Translations under genes and position numbers: made by a program
The notes under the pieces: model-generated
Databases searched by the model: none
Told to the model about the DNA's origin: nothing
The model's input: the letters and a program-made list of their open reading frames with translations, nothing else
Part shown: piece after piece, positions 1 through 56,000 of the stretch
Position numbering within the stretch: position 1 is the stretch's first letter
Layout of the letters: every line of letters begins with the position of its first letter
DNA from: Chrysomallon squamiferum
Lineage: Eukaryota; Mollusca; Gastropoda; Neomphalida; Peltospiridae
NCBI GenBank assembly: GCA_012295275.1
Contig: CM022673.1
Location: forward strand, 18,445,810-18,509,809
Direction of reading: 5' to 3'
Length of the DNA: 64,000 bases

Positions 1-147
1 CATTACTGTCATACACACAAGAACAGTTTCACTAAATAAAATGGTAAATCATTCAATGCAAAAGCAGGTAATGAGAAGCAAAGAGTTAACAAGGAATAAA
101 TAACAACACTCTAGAGTTATTTTTCACATGACATGGCTTTCACAAAC

Positions 148-2377
148 CTTTCCATCCCCTGCATAATGAAAACCAGCATCCGTTGAAAATACCAACATTC
201 TGCGAGACACATTTCGCCAGCCTATTGTCTCCTTGACAACAAGAAAACAGTTACAGCAATATTCAAATTTACATACTTGATGTCAGTAATAACAACACAT
301 CTTGATCACGGAAGATAAATATTAAAACTGTGCAGCATCATTAATTCAGAATTAAGGTATATTCATTTTTTTAATTTTAAATATTTAAATTTCAAAAACA
401 AAAAGAAAAAAGATCAAATAAATGTAAGTAGTAATGTGAATATCTTACATCACAAACAATTGCCTGCATAATGGCATCAAAACCACCCTCCGGGGCATCC
501 AGATTTCCTGATACATTGGCAGCCAGCACCTTTTTCTGTTAAACATAAGTATAGTGAAATATAAATATTGACACTCTCTGTCAAAGAAAGCAATTCATAA
601 GTCTCATAAATTTTATAAATTATATTTAAAATTTTGTTAACAATAGTTGGTTTTATTAAATATTCAATAACTGTAATTTAAAAAAAAAAAAAATTCAAGA
701 TATGCATCCTAAAAATAATTCTAAAGTAAACTTTTTACTTTGATTAATGATTAAAATATTAAGAATTATGTCAATGAGTTTTGATCCTGTGTCTCAACTA
801 CCAAACTAGCAAAAAAAATACCTTTAACAATTTCATTAAGATTAATCATGAACTGATCGCATCAGTAATTTAGTGAATAAAATACATATAACAGTTGTGC
901 TATCTAAATTATAATAATTATAAAAATGTTCTTGACGGGTAAATCCTGATATTAAAACACACACTTACAGCAAAGAGAGAAGTGTCTAAATCCAGACTCA
1001 GCTGATTTTTAAAACTGTATGGAGCTTCACATGGTGCTCCAGTACTTGTACGACATGGAATACGCAGTCTGATGAAATAAAAATTAAGAAACAAAAACAT
1101 TATATATATACACACACACACACATTTCCAACAGCATGACTGCTAAAATAACAAAACCTTTTAAATTTAATAAATATATTCTTTCATGTTAAAATGATTT
1201 CAGAAAATTATTTATATATAAACACTTACTTTTGTTCCACAGTACTAACATATGGCATAACAACTTTGTCCACAAATGATCCAAATCCAAGACGGAAATT
1301 CTTTGTAATGGCAGACATACTTTCAGCTGAAAAATGTGACAACAAATATATCTTGTTTTAATTCTTTATCATTATTAATTACTAATTTGTGAGAAAAGCA
1401 ATATGTATTCTATCAAAGACATATATATAACTTGTGTCATTTCCATAAAATTCCTGTTTAATTTTTTTAACAAAGAAAACACCAAAAAACAAAAAAAAAC
1501 TATGCTAGTTAATTATACTACCTTTAAATAGTGAAGAATTAGACATTTAAAACATTTACGAAATTTAAAGTTAACATATTTAAATGTAAACCAAACAGTA
1601 ACTCTGAATTACTCAAGAGTTTTAAACAAAGAAATGTGTGCATAAAATAAAACCTACCAATGAGATTTCCCAGCTCCGCTAATTTGTCTTTGTCATCCTC
1701 CATAGAGTTGGAAAGATCCATCAAGTAGTACAGGTCTACAGGGTAATTCTCTGCCTGTCGAAACTTGATTGGTATTGTCACTGGTTTGTCTGGTAAAAAT
1801 TATATTTTATTATTATTTAGTGGGTAGGTGAAAGATAGAAACAGAATAATAACTGATATGGAAAATGAGGAATTTCAATTCTTAAAGTCTCTGCAACAAA
1901 TATTAACAAATTTAATTCCTATAAAAATATATAAAGTAGCCACTATCAAATTAATCTTTTATATAAATATCATAGCAATAAACTTGTATTAAAGAGATAT
2001 TAGAAATATATCGAGGTTTAAAATATTTTAATAGTAAGGTTACTGTAACACTCACTGGGTCTAATCTTGATTTTCACTTCTTGTGGCTGAATTTGCACTG
2101 CATCTTCCGGTCTGTCTCCATCTTGCACTGGATCATTCTAAATCCAGTAAGAAAATAAACATTTATTATACATTTGATTCTGAAATATCCTTTCAAATAC
2201 TTACAATCTAAAATTAAAATATTGTTAAAAGAAAGATGGACACAAAGGTTAATTCTGTACAATGTAAATGTTTTATATGATGTGCTAAAAATATTTTATT
2301 GATGATTTGCACCCACCTATACACAACATAAAGGGATGGGCAGGATAGGTATTCTTAATTTTATTTTCATATGATAC

Positions 2378-2417
<40 letters not shown>

Positions 2418-3518
2418 CCATCTTACCCTCAAGTTCACTGTGCTGTCCCCAGGGAACACAATACTGTCTGGGTCACACCCTCCAGCTTTGACAAGGTTTT
2501 CATACAAATCACATCTTGCTCGATTCTCCTTGTCAAAAGCCTGCAACATAAATAGTGTTATACATAGGACAGACATTAATATTAGTTTTGGTTAAATTTA
2601 CCTGGTCTACACTAAACTTCAAAATGTTTAATTTACTTACGATTTTCATTCAGTTTCAGTTAATTCTTTTCATTCAAACAAAACATCTTAATTAATTGCA
2701 AAGTCAGCCAGTATTAGTTAATTCTTTAGGGATTAATGTTAACAGCCTTTAAATCATTAAAGTGTAACTTATTTTATATAGTATACATAGTTCCGTTTTT
2801 TAATTATATATTTTTAATGAAATAATGATATACATAGGTTGCTAATGTAAATAAATGTGACAAAATTCCTAGTGATGTTATAAAATAAAGAACATGATAA
2901 CCTAAAAGTAGCTTTGTGGATTTATTATCTTATTTAATATTTAAGTATATACAATGGCTTGGTTTTCAGTAACATACATATATATAAAAAAACATTTTAA
3001 TTTTTTTTTTTTAAATTACTTGATAATATATAATATCACTTTAGACTATTAATTAGCTTCAAGTTTCAACTAATTTATTTAACTTCAAATCAATTTAATA
3101 ACAGTTCAGGCTTCACTGAAGTTTTAATATATATAAATCTTTATTACCTCAGCCAAACACCATCCACAGCCAGCTGCAGTGGCAATACACTGACCACAGG
3201 ATACCTGAGCCTTGTCATCCAGACAGGGGTTCACCTTACCATGACCTGAAACAATACCCACCCTTAGTACAATATACACATCTCAGTACTACATACTGGA
3301 TTTATATTTAGTAGTAACAGCATTAAGCAGTATTTTTAAAATTTGATTACATGTATCATTGTTTTTTGTGAATGCTTTTGATTTTTTTTATCTGACCTAC
3401 ATCTTCACTATAGTATATTTATTATGTACAACTATGATTCTACAGGTATGCTTATGCTGCTGGTGTTAGTACAACCACTGTTATTACTGCTGCTATATCC
3501 TCCTTCTACTAATAATGT

Positions 3519-3603
<85 letters not shown>

Positions 3604-3964
3604 TTTGAACATTTGAAGAGTTAATTATTAATAAATGATGGATCTAATTATGGTGAATATATAATTATATTACTTTATTGTAATGATTAATCATGGCATA
3701 ACACAGTAAAATATGTGTTAAAAATGGTTATAAATTTCACATCAGTAAAAACAAACAACAAATAATTATACATTCATTAATTTTACTCTTTTCTTAATTA
3801 ATATTAATTATTTATTTATTTATTTTAAGAAATAATAAAATAATGTATTTAAATATATATTTTAATTATCTGTATAATTACTTTTAAATTTCGTACCTTG
3901 TGCATTGGTTGCAGAAACAGCAATTAGTAAAATAATAAAGATCTCTTTCATGTCAAGCGTCATC
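148..3964 (-). CDS. integrin beta subunit, N-terminal half (partial, continues past left edge)
   Basis: Cell-surface beta subunit that pairs with an integrin alpha subunit to bind matrix or counter-receptors. Nine coding exons join in frame: 3897-3964 (ATG ends at 3963), 3148-3245, 2427-2540, 2056-2137, 1658-1789, 1230-1326, 969-1068, 449-535 and 148-231, giving 287 residues. Residues 1-22 are a signal peptide. A cysteine-rich PSI domain follows (motifs CGQC and CGWC). The beta-I domain starts near residue 130 with [12 protein letters not shown], so the MIDAS motif DxSxS is D145-S147-S149. The CRTSTGAPC loop corresponds to the specificity-determining loop. The last exon carries [20 protein letters not shown], a hallmark of all beta integrins. 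The hybrid end, I-EGF repeats, transmembrane helix and tail must lie outside the window. All phases agree and all junctions are GT-AG. The family call is certain; which beta subtype is not. Confidence 0.96.
3523..3600. repeat. (GA)n microsatellite
   Basis: Pure GA run of about 39 units in an integrin intron. Confidence 0.95.
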
Positions 3965-4020
3965 CTTGAAAAATGAAAAATAAAAAAACAGCATATATAA
4001 GAGGAAGCAACTGTATGTGA

Positions 4021-4021
<1 letters not shown>

Positions 4022-4101
<80 letters not shown>
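4022..4101. repeat. (TG)n-(GA)n microsatellite
   Basis: A short TG run leads into about 34 GA units, followed by a G7 run, in the first integrin intron. Confidence 0.95.
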
Positions 4102-4108
<7 letters not shown>

Positions 4109-4527
4109 TCGTATAAAGTACATCATTTATATAACACTGTAAAACTTATGTTTACAAAAATGCAAATATTAAGTAAAACAATTCACAGCTGACTAGTTGC
4201 TTGTCAGTGATTAGTCATGTACGATCTGACTTGCAAGGGATGAGCATCATTTATTTTCATTTTAATCATAACTAAGGTACACAAAACTTTAAAAGTTAAT
4301 TCACATTAATAAATATATCAGTATCAGTGTTGCTTTACCGTATACGGTTCGACATGATAACGTCTGAATTTCTTAAAATAATTTTTTTTGTTAAATAAAC
4401 AATCAGTGGAGCTCAGGTCAAGCAAAACTTTCAAAGAAATGTTAGTGTAACAGTGTTGGAACCCGTTTTATTATTTTACCCAACTCTTCGAATCAAAAGA
4501 CTATATTCGGTTAAATGTAAATCTTAC

Positions 4528-4640
4528 CTGTTAGCTCGTTTTGAATTAATATAAGTTTAAATCTACATCTAACGAAGTAATTTACCCCAAATATCCCTTT
4601 TTCCTGTAAATATTTCTCACTAACCAAACCCAGCGGTGAC
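4528..4640 (-). other. probable 5' non-coding exon of the integrin beta gene
   Basis: On the minus strand an AACAG|GTAAGA donor ends an exon at 4528, and a TTTTTCAAG acceptor precedes the initiator ATG at 3964. An untranslated first exon spliced to the signal-peptide exon is therefore likely. The upper end is a guess, since the transcription start is not visible. The 564-bp intron contains a long TG/GA microsatellite (4022-4101). Confidence 0.5.
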
Positions 4641-4844
4641 TAAATATGGCGAGCCCCCACAATGATGACGTCACTGAGGAAAGAGGAAATGCCAAATGCC
4701 AAAAGTCTTGTTAAACTAAATCGTTTGGTAAGCGAGGCAGCAGGTGCGAGAAATGCATTTTGATGCACCAATTAATATTTAATATTAACAATTAAAGATA
4801 TTATAAAAGTAATTGTTTTGTAACTGTTATATCATCTTGTTGAG
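4641..4844. promoter_or_regulatory. bidirectional promoter with CRE palindrome
   Basis: About 200 bp separates the presumed integrin first exon (minus) from the first ATG of the hydrolase gene (plus). The stretch is less AT-rich than its surroundings and contains a perfect TGACGTCA CRE/ATF palindrome at 4666-4673. A head-to-head pair with shared promoter is inferred; no TATA box was seen. Confidence 0.5.
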
Positions 4845-5328
4845 ATGTCTGCTTCGATGAATCAGCCATTTTATTATCAGAAAGATCACTCGTACAGTGT
4901 GCTGTCCAGTTAGTTCTAGCTGTTTTATCTTGGTTATTGGTGAACAAAAATTGTCGACTATCATTCGTTATGCTAATCTTAATGTTTTGACATTGTAATA
5001 ATTATAAATGGTGGGCCACAGTCTTGGTCCTGTACTTAATTAATATTTCCTTAAGTAACCTAGGTCTGTTGTTTGTATTTTATTACTTACTTACTATTAT
5101 TATTATTAGTAGTATAATGTATTTCAGCAATTATGTTTTTTTATTAGTATTTATGAATTTTTGTTTTATCTTATGTTGTTATCTCTTTTTATCTTTATTT
5201 TTACTTATGTTTATTTATTCTTATGAGAATCATTATTTGAAAATGGTCTTAATAGGTTTAAACTATGTTGGAAGTTAAATTTGGCAGAATACATATCTTA
5301 AAAAATAATAACAAAAATATATGTATAT

Positions 5329-5380
<52 letters not shown>

Positions 5381-6352
5381 GTAAATTAATAAATAATTAG
5401 GCCTATAAGTTAAAATTTATTTTCAGGTGATGTGTGTGCTAATGAAAATACACCTACACATTTGACTAACTTCAATGAGATTGTGACAGATTTTCTGAAA
5501 GAACAAGGAATTCCTGGGGCATCCCTTGCTTTGTGTTACAATGGAAATCTGGTTTACAGTCAAGGTATTACAAAAACAAAATAAAAGGAATTGTAGAATA
5601 GATACAATTACATGATATAAAACCATAAATGATTTATGTATTTTTTGTTGTTGTTGACATGAAGGTTATGGGTCAGGTGGATGTGGAAGGCGGGTGCACT
5701 CTGCCTCACAGTTCCGCATTGCTAGTATCAGTAAAACCATCACTGCAGCAGCTGTTCTTAGACTGGTGGAACAGGAAAAGATAACTCTAGAAGATACTCT
5801 ATTTGGAGATAAAGGTAATCAAAATTTAATCTTTATATTTATACTTTTATTATAAATTTTATCCAACACACTTATATATATATTGCCTTTATGTTTTGTT
5901 TTCATTTTTATTTTACTTTATTGTTATTGTTATTATTTTTTTTTTTATCTTTTTTATTATTATTTTTTTTTTACTATAGGAATTTTGAAACAGTTTAAAC
6001 CGACCAAAAAGGGAGATAAACGTGTGTTAAAGATAACAGTACGACATTTGTTACAACATTCAGGAGGCTGGGATCGAGACCGAGCAGGAGATGCAGTGTT
6101 TTGGAAACTGGACAAGGTCACTCAGTGGGTGGATGCTACAAGTGAGGCAGCAAATAAACGACTGGTCAAGTTTATGATGACCAAAAAATTGCAGTTCACT
6201 CCTGGTCTGTTTACATTGCAGCATTTACCAGCTACTTAGAAAAAAACCTTAATACATGCTCTTCAAAATATATAGTTAAATGACATGATTTCTGTGTTTT
6301 TAATATTTACATCTGAGAATATTATAATTTTAAAATTATTACAGTAAATAAA

Positions 6353-6383
<31 letters not shown>

Positions 6384-8201
6384 TTTTTTACTAAATTTTG
6401 GAAAATGCTCATGTATTTCATTTTTCTTTATTTTCTTGATCTCTATTTAAAACACAAGTAATAATTTTTCAGGAAGCAGACATTCTTATTCTAATCTAGG
6501 GTATCTAATTCTGGGTTTGGTTGTCACAGAAGTCGCTGGTGTGACTTATGAAACTTATGTCACATCAATGATAGATGAGATAGGAATAAAAACTCTCAAA
6601 GTTGGAAACACAAAACATATACTGTGTTCTCCAGATGAGGTTTGAACATTTTGTAAAATTTGAATTTATTTTGTTAGTTTCAAAAAATAATTGTTTTTAA
6701 GTCACAGGTATGCAAATTATCAAGTATTAACATTTAATGTACATCAAGTTCACTAGTTTATCATCTGTCATGAATCTGACATTTAAATTTGCTGATATAT
6801 TTGAATAATTACTCGAATGTTTATATCTAATTTATTTAAAATATTTTTAATTACTCAAATCAAGTATATATTTATGATTTTCATGTTTGCTTGATTCTTG
6901 ATTTATATCATTCAGTTTATTTTTTAATGTAGGTCGAGTACTTCAATAAACGTGACCCACAGCTTCAACAATCTATCTTCAAAGGGGAGGGAACTGTTGT
7001 ACCACAGTATGGATCCTTCAGTATGGAGAACACAGCAGCGTATGGGGGGTGGGTCATCTCAGCTGTGGACCTGATTAAAATATTACACTCTCTAGATGGT
7101 TCAAATAGATTTTCTCTTCTTTCAGCTTCATCATTTTCACAAATGATCAAAGCTCCTAGTTTTTCAAATGGACCTGATTGGTATGGTCTTGGCCTTGATG
7201 TCCAGGACAGTGGCTTGACCTGGGGTCACACTGGAGCTATGGAAGGGACGTCATGCGCGATGATGAAACACAAGAGTAATATGTCATGGGTTTTCTTATT
7301 GAATGCTTGGTCTAGAGACTCTGATCTTGATGGTTTGATCAAGTTTGCTCTGAGCACAGTTGAATGCTGGCCACTGTGGTATCATTTTCCTCAGTCTTCA
7401 GCAGATATGTTTGAAATTCTGTCTCAGGATGGACAACAGTTAGTCAAGTTGAGACTTCCTTGTGTCTCTCTCAAAGACTATTTGAACTGTAAATTATCTT
7501 GTGGATTTGTAATTAAGTGTATTAATGCTTGTAGTGATGGTGGTGATATTTATTTTAATTTAGTCATGAATTTAGAAGATAAAAAATGTATTTTTAAAAC
7601 TGATGTACGAATAGAAGATATTGATATGCAGATTGATAGAGCTAGTAAAAATGGTTTTGTTCTCGATTTTGTAGAAGTGTATGTTACTTGTGACTGTCCA
7701 TTACACATTTTAATATTTTATCAAAGTTTAGAAAATGACAGGAAATTTTATTCTTTACTTGAAGCTACAGAATATTTAGAGTTAGTTAAAGTACAGAAGG
7801 AAACTGGTTATCAAGTTTCTCTGCAGTCTGTTGTTTGTATATCTGATAAAATTTTAGTTTCAGCCATCTTTAAAAAAATGGAATATTTTACTACTTTTTC
7901 TTGGGTACAAATATCCCCTGAAGACTTTGTTTTTGAATTAAGAAAACAAATTATTAAAAAGAATCACTTGATTTATATGAAATTCTTTTCCGTGAATAAT
8001 GAGTCCTATGTCAGTGCTGTTTGGGCGGCCAGGTACCATGGTAACTGTTACCAAAGAAACGGATCTTCACTGTATGGGTTTTTATATGAACTGCGTAATT
8101 CAGCCTTGATGAATATTCATGTAGAGTGTTTGTCTGCATACAGTGAAGATGGTATTATTAACTATGCTGCAGTGTGGTCAGAAGGAAATGAAACTATTTA
8201 A
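4845..8201 (+). CDS. serine beta-lactamase-like hydrolase with C-terminal BTRD1-like repeats
   Basis: Six exons join in frame: 4845-4908, 5427-5564, 5665-5814, 5980-6204, 6473-6639 and 6933-8201, giving 670 residues. The class C beta-lactamase/LACTB fold (Pfam Beta-lactamase) is shown by the nucleophile motif SISK (S88, K91), YSN at 198-200 and HTG at 347-349. All three catalytic boxes are intact, so an active serine hydrolase or peptidase is expected. Residues from about 390 on are not part of that fold. Two segments near the end, ending YVSAVWAAR and INYAAVWSE, resemble the repeat of bacterial tandem repeat domain 1 (BTRD1), also found in polyglycine hydrolases. Exon 1 (ATG at 4845, or in frame at 4857) is inferred from a matching phase and an A|GTTAGT donor. 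It gives no signal peptide, so cellular location is open. A polyadenylation signal AATAAA lies at 8548-8553. Substrate unknown. Confidence 0.88.
5332..5379. repeat. (TAA)n microsatellite
   Basis: About 16 TAA units in intron 1 of the hydrolase gene. Confidence 0.9.
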
Positions 8202-9739
8202 TTATACACCTTTTCAAAATTCGGTAGAAAAATATGTGATTAGACCAGGCTAGGTATATTTAATATCACACATCACCCATTAGTTGGCAGAACTGTACTT
8301 AGTACAGCCAATAGTTTCCTTTTATTCTAGATAGTACCTTAGAAAATGTATGTATTTTCTAAGGAAAAGGGATAGTAAAAGATATCTTGCTACTAAATGC
8401 AGAGGTTTTCTATGTAAGTGTAAAAATATCATCTAATAATTATCTCAGACTGTGAAACATTCAGTTGCTAGCATTATACTACAAAAGGAGGAATGAATGA
8501 CATGTGGATGGACATTTTGACAAACATCTGTCAAGTGATTATTTAACAATAAAATATTCTAATTGCCATCTTGATTTTTGTTTTAAATGAAAAAAACATT
8601 ATACTTAATTCTTAGATGCATGCACACATATTATTTCAAACTGAAATACACTGATTGCTGTAAATATGTTACTGTTAACAATGCCATTGGATAAATTTGT
8701 TAAACAGGAAAAAAAACTGAAACATTATTATTAAACATTTTGGGATTTTGAGGTAGTTAAAAAATTACTCTCACAATTGTCTAAAAAAGATAAATAATAA
8801 AAGAACAAATTAAAAAGTATTTATTCAGTGTATGTATATTTTTAAATTGGATCCACAAATGTTAGTAAAGTAAATACAAAAAACCCATTTAATTAAATAT
8901 TCAAAAATACATCTATAAAATATGTAATATATAAGCATGATTTACAGACACTGAAGATAGAAACGTGAGGAAAATGAAAAAAGATAATTCATTAAGCCTA
9001 ATATTCACAATTATGAATAAATAATTCAGGATCAAGCAGAAATATTTCAGTTAAAGAACGTAAAATATTCTGTATATTGTGGTAAATAATATAAATAAAT
9101 ATGAGTAAAATGTAATAGCAGTTTTATGAATCAAAACATCTAAAATACAATGAATCAGCAAATCAATAATACAGTTGAGTAAACGTAACACTGAAGCATG
9201 CAAAACTATGATAATATCTGCTCCTAGAAACCATTGTTACTTTTGTCTTTCGCTGTATAGAAAAGTAATAAATTATACCTACATTTTTGTAAACAGCACC
9301 TTTAAAATATGATGAACAGGACCAAACAAAAAACAGATATTGAGATTTTTGCAGTTAAAATGATTTAACTTTCAAAATACTTGATTTCATTACTTATTTA
9401 AAGTGTATATTATAATGATGCAAACAAATACATTACGTATTAATATATTTTATGAACTGATCATTTTATTTCTTTGTAGATTTTAACTAATATTCTCAAA
9501 TGGATTGAGGATATAATATGTTTTCCATGATTTAGTTATTTTACTGGAACTTTCCTTTATACTGTATAATAAATGAAATCAAAGTAGATAGAGAAAATGC
9601 ACCCTGTAAATATTTTACTATCAAACTGTTATTGTGAGAATCTTTCCCTACGTATGACAAAACAATAATTTGAATGTATACATGATTTATATCATCAAAG
9701 GTACAGTATAAAACTTCCCTTTCTGATAGCAACTTTTTT
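8202..9739. other. convergent 3' UTR/intergenic stretch
   Basis: AT-rich sequence between the converging hydrolase and nurim genes. It holds AATAAA for the plus-strand gene at 8548-8553 and a candidate AATAAA for nurim (TTTATT on plus) at 9465-9470, about 270 bp past its stop. I see no exon in it. Confidence 0.6.
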
Positions 9740-11321
<1,582 letters not shown>

Positions 11322-11359
11322 CGCGCCGACATTTGACCGGCGAACCAGCTCCAAACATT

Positions 11360-12130
11360 AAAATTCCGCTTTCGCTTTTGATTACGTTTTCATTTATGTC
11401 GCTTACAACAAAATAACAAATAAGAAGAAAACGTTTACAGAAAGTGAAAAGAGTTACTGTTCATTTGATATTCACAAAAATGAATTCCATAATTATAATA
11501 CAAAGAAAAACACGGCACTTTTTTTTTTTTTTTTTGCATAAGATTTTAACGAATGTTATTCCTTTTACTAATTTTAGATTTTGCATTAAGTATTCAAGCA
11601 AGGGAAATAATTCATAGTCTAAAAGGTCCTCCTTTGTTTCGTAATACATATGTCACAAAAGTCTTTAAATATATTCAGTCAATCAAAATTTAATTGAGAA
11701 CCCATATTTGATTGTTGACACAGTGATGTTACATACAAAATTAATTTTTAAAAATAAAGAAAGAAAGAAAGAAAAATAACTGAATACAAAATTCATTATG
11801 ATTATATATTTCCGATTAAGAATTATTTATATAACATGTCCAAAGTGTGGAGTGAAAAAGGTATAATTATTACTCTGAGGTGGGTTTCATATTTAGAACA
11901 ACTTTATCGTTTTTTTTAAATTCTTCTTCTTCTTCTTCTTCTTCTATTTTTTTAATTTATTTTTTAATTTATTTTTTTTATATATATAATTTCATTTTGA
12001 AAAGTACGTCAAACAAAATACGTTCACTTCTGTAATGTTGCGTCCGTCCCTTTTTATATTACAATATCAACCCAAATATATTTAATATAAAGTCATACAA
12101 TTATTATTATTTTTATACTTATACTTATTA

Positions 12131-12182
<52 letters not shown>

Positions 12183-14376
12183 CACAGTGAATCAACAAAA
12201 TGTGAATTTCCTAATAAAACAAAGCAATAATAAGTAAATAAAATAAAAACAGTAAAATAAAATAAAATATATAAAAACAGAAAATGCAAATTTACTGCAT
12301 GGACATGATGTACAATAAATAAATGCATATAAACACACAAACAAACACATACATACGTCCATACGTACATACATTCCTACGCACATCTGTTCACTTTAAA
12401 TTATTTTTCCAAAAACAACAAAAAAGAGACAATATTTTAAATATAATTTATTGATAATAATAACAGTGCAATAATAACATAAATATTGAAATTTGAAATT
12501 ATGAGGAAATAATTTTGTGACTGTTTAGAGTGATTTCTGTAAACTATCATTATTTAGTAAATTAGTAATTTCAGTAAATTAGTTCTTTCATTTTCAGATT
12601 CATTTTATTTTATTTATTTATTTATTTATTTGTTTGTTTTAAATTGATTTCTTTCAATCTATTCTAAAGGTAAATAAATTATAATCTAGACATTTTCAGA
12701 AAAATACCTATCAGAAGAGAGCTGCTAGTGTTTATAATTAGGTTAATAAGGCACAGATGTAATAAATAACGAAATGCTATAAAATGCACGTGCAGAACAA
12801 GTTCAAGCTGAGAAATAGTAATATTTAACTTTATTTATTACTCCTAGTGGCTTCGTGTTCAAAACATCTTTTTTTTATTAAAAACAAATATTGACAAACA
12901 TGCCAAGTTATTTACTTTCTGAATAACATAAAATTATAATTCATGTTACATTTTTAATTTAATTTTGGTTTATTTTATACTATTTATACTATTTGTTTGT
13001 TTGTTTCTAATAACATATTATGTCCAAATATGTTGTTGAATGTTAAAACGTCTTACACAGTAATACTAGAAAACGTTATTAATGTTTTAAAAATTGTTTT
13101 GAACTGACCACTGTAGGTAGTAATACGTCAAAATGTAACACAATTATCTAACACGTTAACAAATCACAGAGAACAGTCTAAAATCAGCACACGACTGATT
13201 AAATATGCTTGGAATAGGAAACAGAAACCCTCTGAAAATTTACAAATAAACACTTTAATGTTTATTAGATAAAATGTAAATAACTTTTCAGTCAGTGACT
13301 CTCAGTTTTAAATTGCACAGGTTGAAACATTTCATTTAAATTTAAAGTGTTAAAGTAAAACTTAAGTTGAAATTTAAAGATTATCATATTTTTAGTTTAG
13401 TGTGGGGCAATTGTAGAATGCATTATTATTAGCAGTATTAGTATTATTATCATCATCATCATTATTAAAATTGTTATTCCATGCATGTTTTAACCATCGT
13501 GCACTTCAAATTGCCATATTAGGATCATTACGAACAATCACAATATCTTAATAAAAGAACAAGAAAAATTTAAGAAAATATTGTATTGAAATACATAACA
13601 AACTATAAAACATATTTAGATATGAATATTTAAAAAAAAAAAAAAAAAAAAAAACCGTATATAAATGACTTTCCCAGAAATGTTTGTAATCTATAGATTA
13701 TTATCATCATCATTATCATCATTATTAAATCAGTTTATTGTAAAGAAATTAATAAAAAAATAATTTGTCTTCTGTCGCCTTTGCAACAAACTAATATATT
13801 CGGAATATATTTATAAAATAAAAATATATATAATCTATGCCTGTAGACTGTGGGTTTGTTATTTATGGATGAACTCTATAGACGATTAAAATGTTTCTTA
13901 TTAAAAAAAAATAAAAAAATATTAAAACATAACAGTAGAGTAAATAAATAATTAAGGATAATATTATTTTTAAAGTAACAAGGCCAATGGACGGTTTTCG
14001 AAAAGTCTTTGCTCATTTTGGCTATCGACAAAAAAAAAAAAAAAAAAGGAAAGAAAGAAAAAAAAAAAAAATAGAATAAAGATTATCTTTTTTGCATGAC
14101 GCCATTTATGCTGCTGAAAACAACATAACGTAGAATTGAATCATGTTTCTGTACATTCTACAGCTGAATTACATTATATCATAGTTAGATAACGGCGACA
14201 TTAAATGTTGTTTCTGTTCGTTTCGCTGTATTGTTTACTGATTAATTTACCCAGCAGATGTTTTCTTTTAGTTTTTTTATTTGTTTGTTGTCGATGTTCC
14301 ACCGGGTTTTATACACACAAAAACATCTTTAACAGATTAATAATAATAATAATGATAATAATAATGATATAAAAAA

Positions 14377-14418
<42 letters not shown>

Positions 14419-15083
14419 AATAAATAAATAAATAAAAAACAAGAGAGAGAAAAAAAGAGTATAAAAGAAAAGTTTCATTAATCATGTCCTACTCAGGGAT
14501 ATGTAATAGTTTAATAAAAATCTAATTGGTAAAACGTAACAGAAAGTAGAAATAACAAAGGTGATTGACTAGTTTCTTTAACTATGATGCATAGAAAGAG
14601 TTCTAAGTGATTGCTTCATATGTAAAGTATTTAAAAATTATGAAACTAGAATGATTTATTAATAATAGTTAGTATAAAAATGTATAAAAGAAATTAGTTT
14701 AAATGTTTCATTTTCATCCAGACAAAACAATATACTGCCAAGTCTGAAATGCTTGTTGTCACTTTATGTATTGTAAATAAATGAGTTTCTTTTGTTGTGT
14801 ATTTTTCTACCCAGCCCCTGAAATAGTGCAACCACAAATATTAGTTATTTCTACAGCAATAAACAACCAAACAGTAAGAGAATTTGACTTTGTTATTTAA
14901 CCTGCGTTGATCGTCAGTGTACATTTAATTCAGACCTTTTATATTTTTTATTTGAATTTATCCTAGTATTTCACAAAATATATTCCAGTCTGGATATCTG
15001 ACAAAACTGATATTTTGTTTTAATAACTGATATTTTTTAAAAGTGATCAATTTGTATACATTAATTTGAGTTAAGTCAGATGT
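11360..15083. other. gene-free AT-rich intergenic stretch
   Basis: No open frame with exon-like junctions was found on either strand. It holds a TTC run (about 11,926), a 60-bp ATT run (12,122-12,181), poly-A tracts (13,631-13,653 and 14,030-14,070) and a TAA/TAAA run (14,338-14,434). A candidate AATAAA for the large minus-strand gene is TTTATT at 14,947-14,952. Confidence 0.7.
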
Positions 15084-55591
<40,508 letters not shown>

Positions 55592-56000
55592 TACTGTCGA
55601 ATCTCCTCTAGTACTGAGACTTTGTGTCAGTGCAGTTTTACTCTGTGCCTCAAACTAAACGTGTGTCGCTATCCACTGACGATATGTTTGCTGACGAAAC
55701 GGCGGTGAATCTTCACCTTATTTCAAGGAATGATCGATAAATTAAAGCAGTCAGTACATCACGAGACTAAGCACGTGACTGTCAGGCGCTTAAACACATC
55801 AATTTACCTGAAATAATAGCAGACTAGTTTTATTATACACAAACTGAGTCATCTCTATAACAACCGAAAACAATCCAAAAATACCACAGAATATCACGAT
55901 TTCGTTGTTCTAACTCTCGAGTGTAGAAATGTTTTCACGTATTTTGTTTTTTTGTTCTTTTTCGGGGGGTGGGGGTATTCGTCATGGTTGACCATATATG
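55592..56000 (-). promoter_or_regulatory. presumed promoter/5' UTR of the REJ/GPS receptor
   Basis: Upstream of the initiator ATG. Base composition is less AT-rich than the flanks up to about 55,800. No TATA box or clear initiator could be named, so the call rests on position only. Confidence 0.3.

Noticed and set aside
5024-5278. Hydrophobic plus-strand frame as first exon or signal peptide of the hydrolase
   Set aside because: It is AT-driven Leu/Phe/Tyr/Ile sequence with an in-frame stop and no donor in the right phase. The 4845-4908 exon fits phase and donor better.
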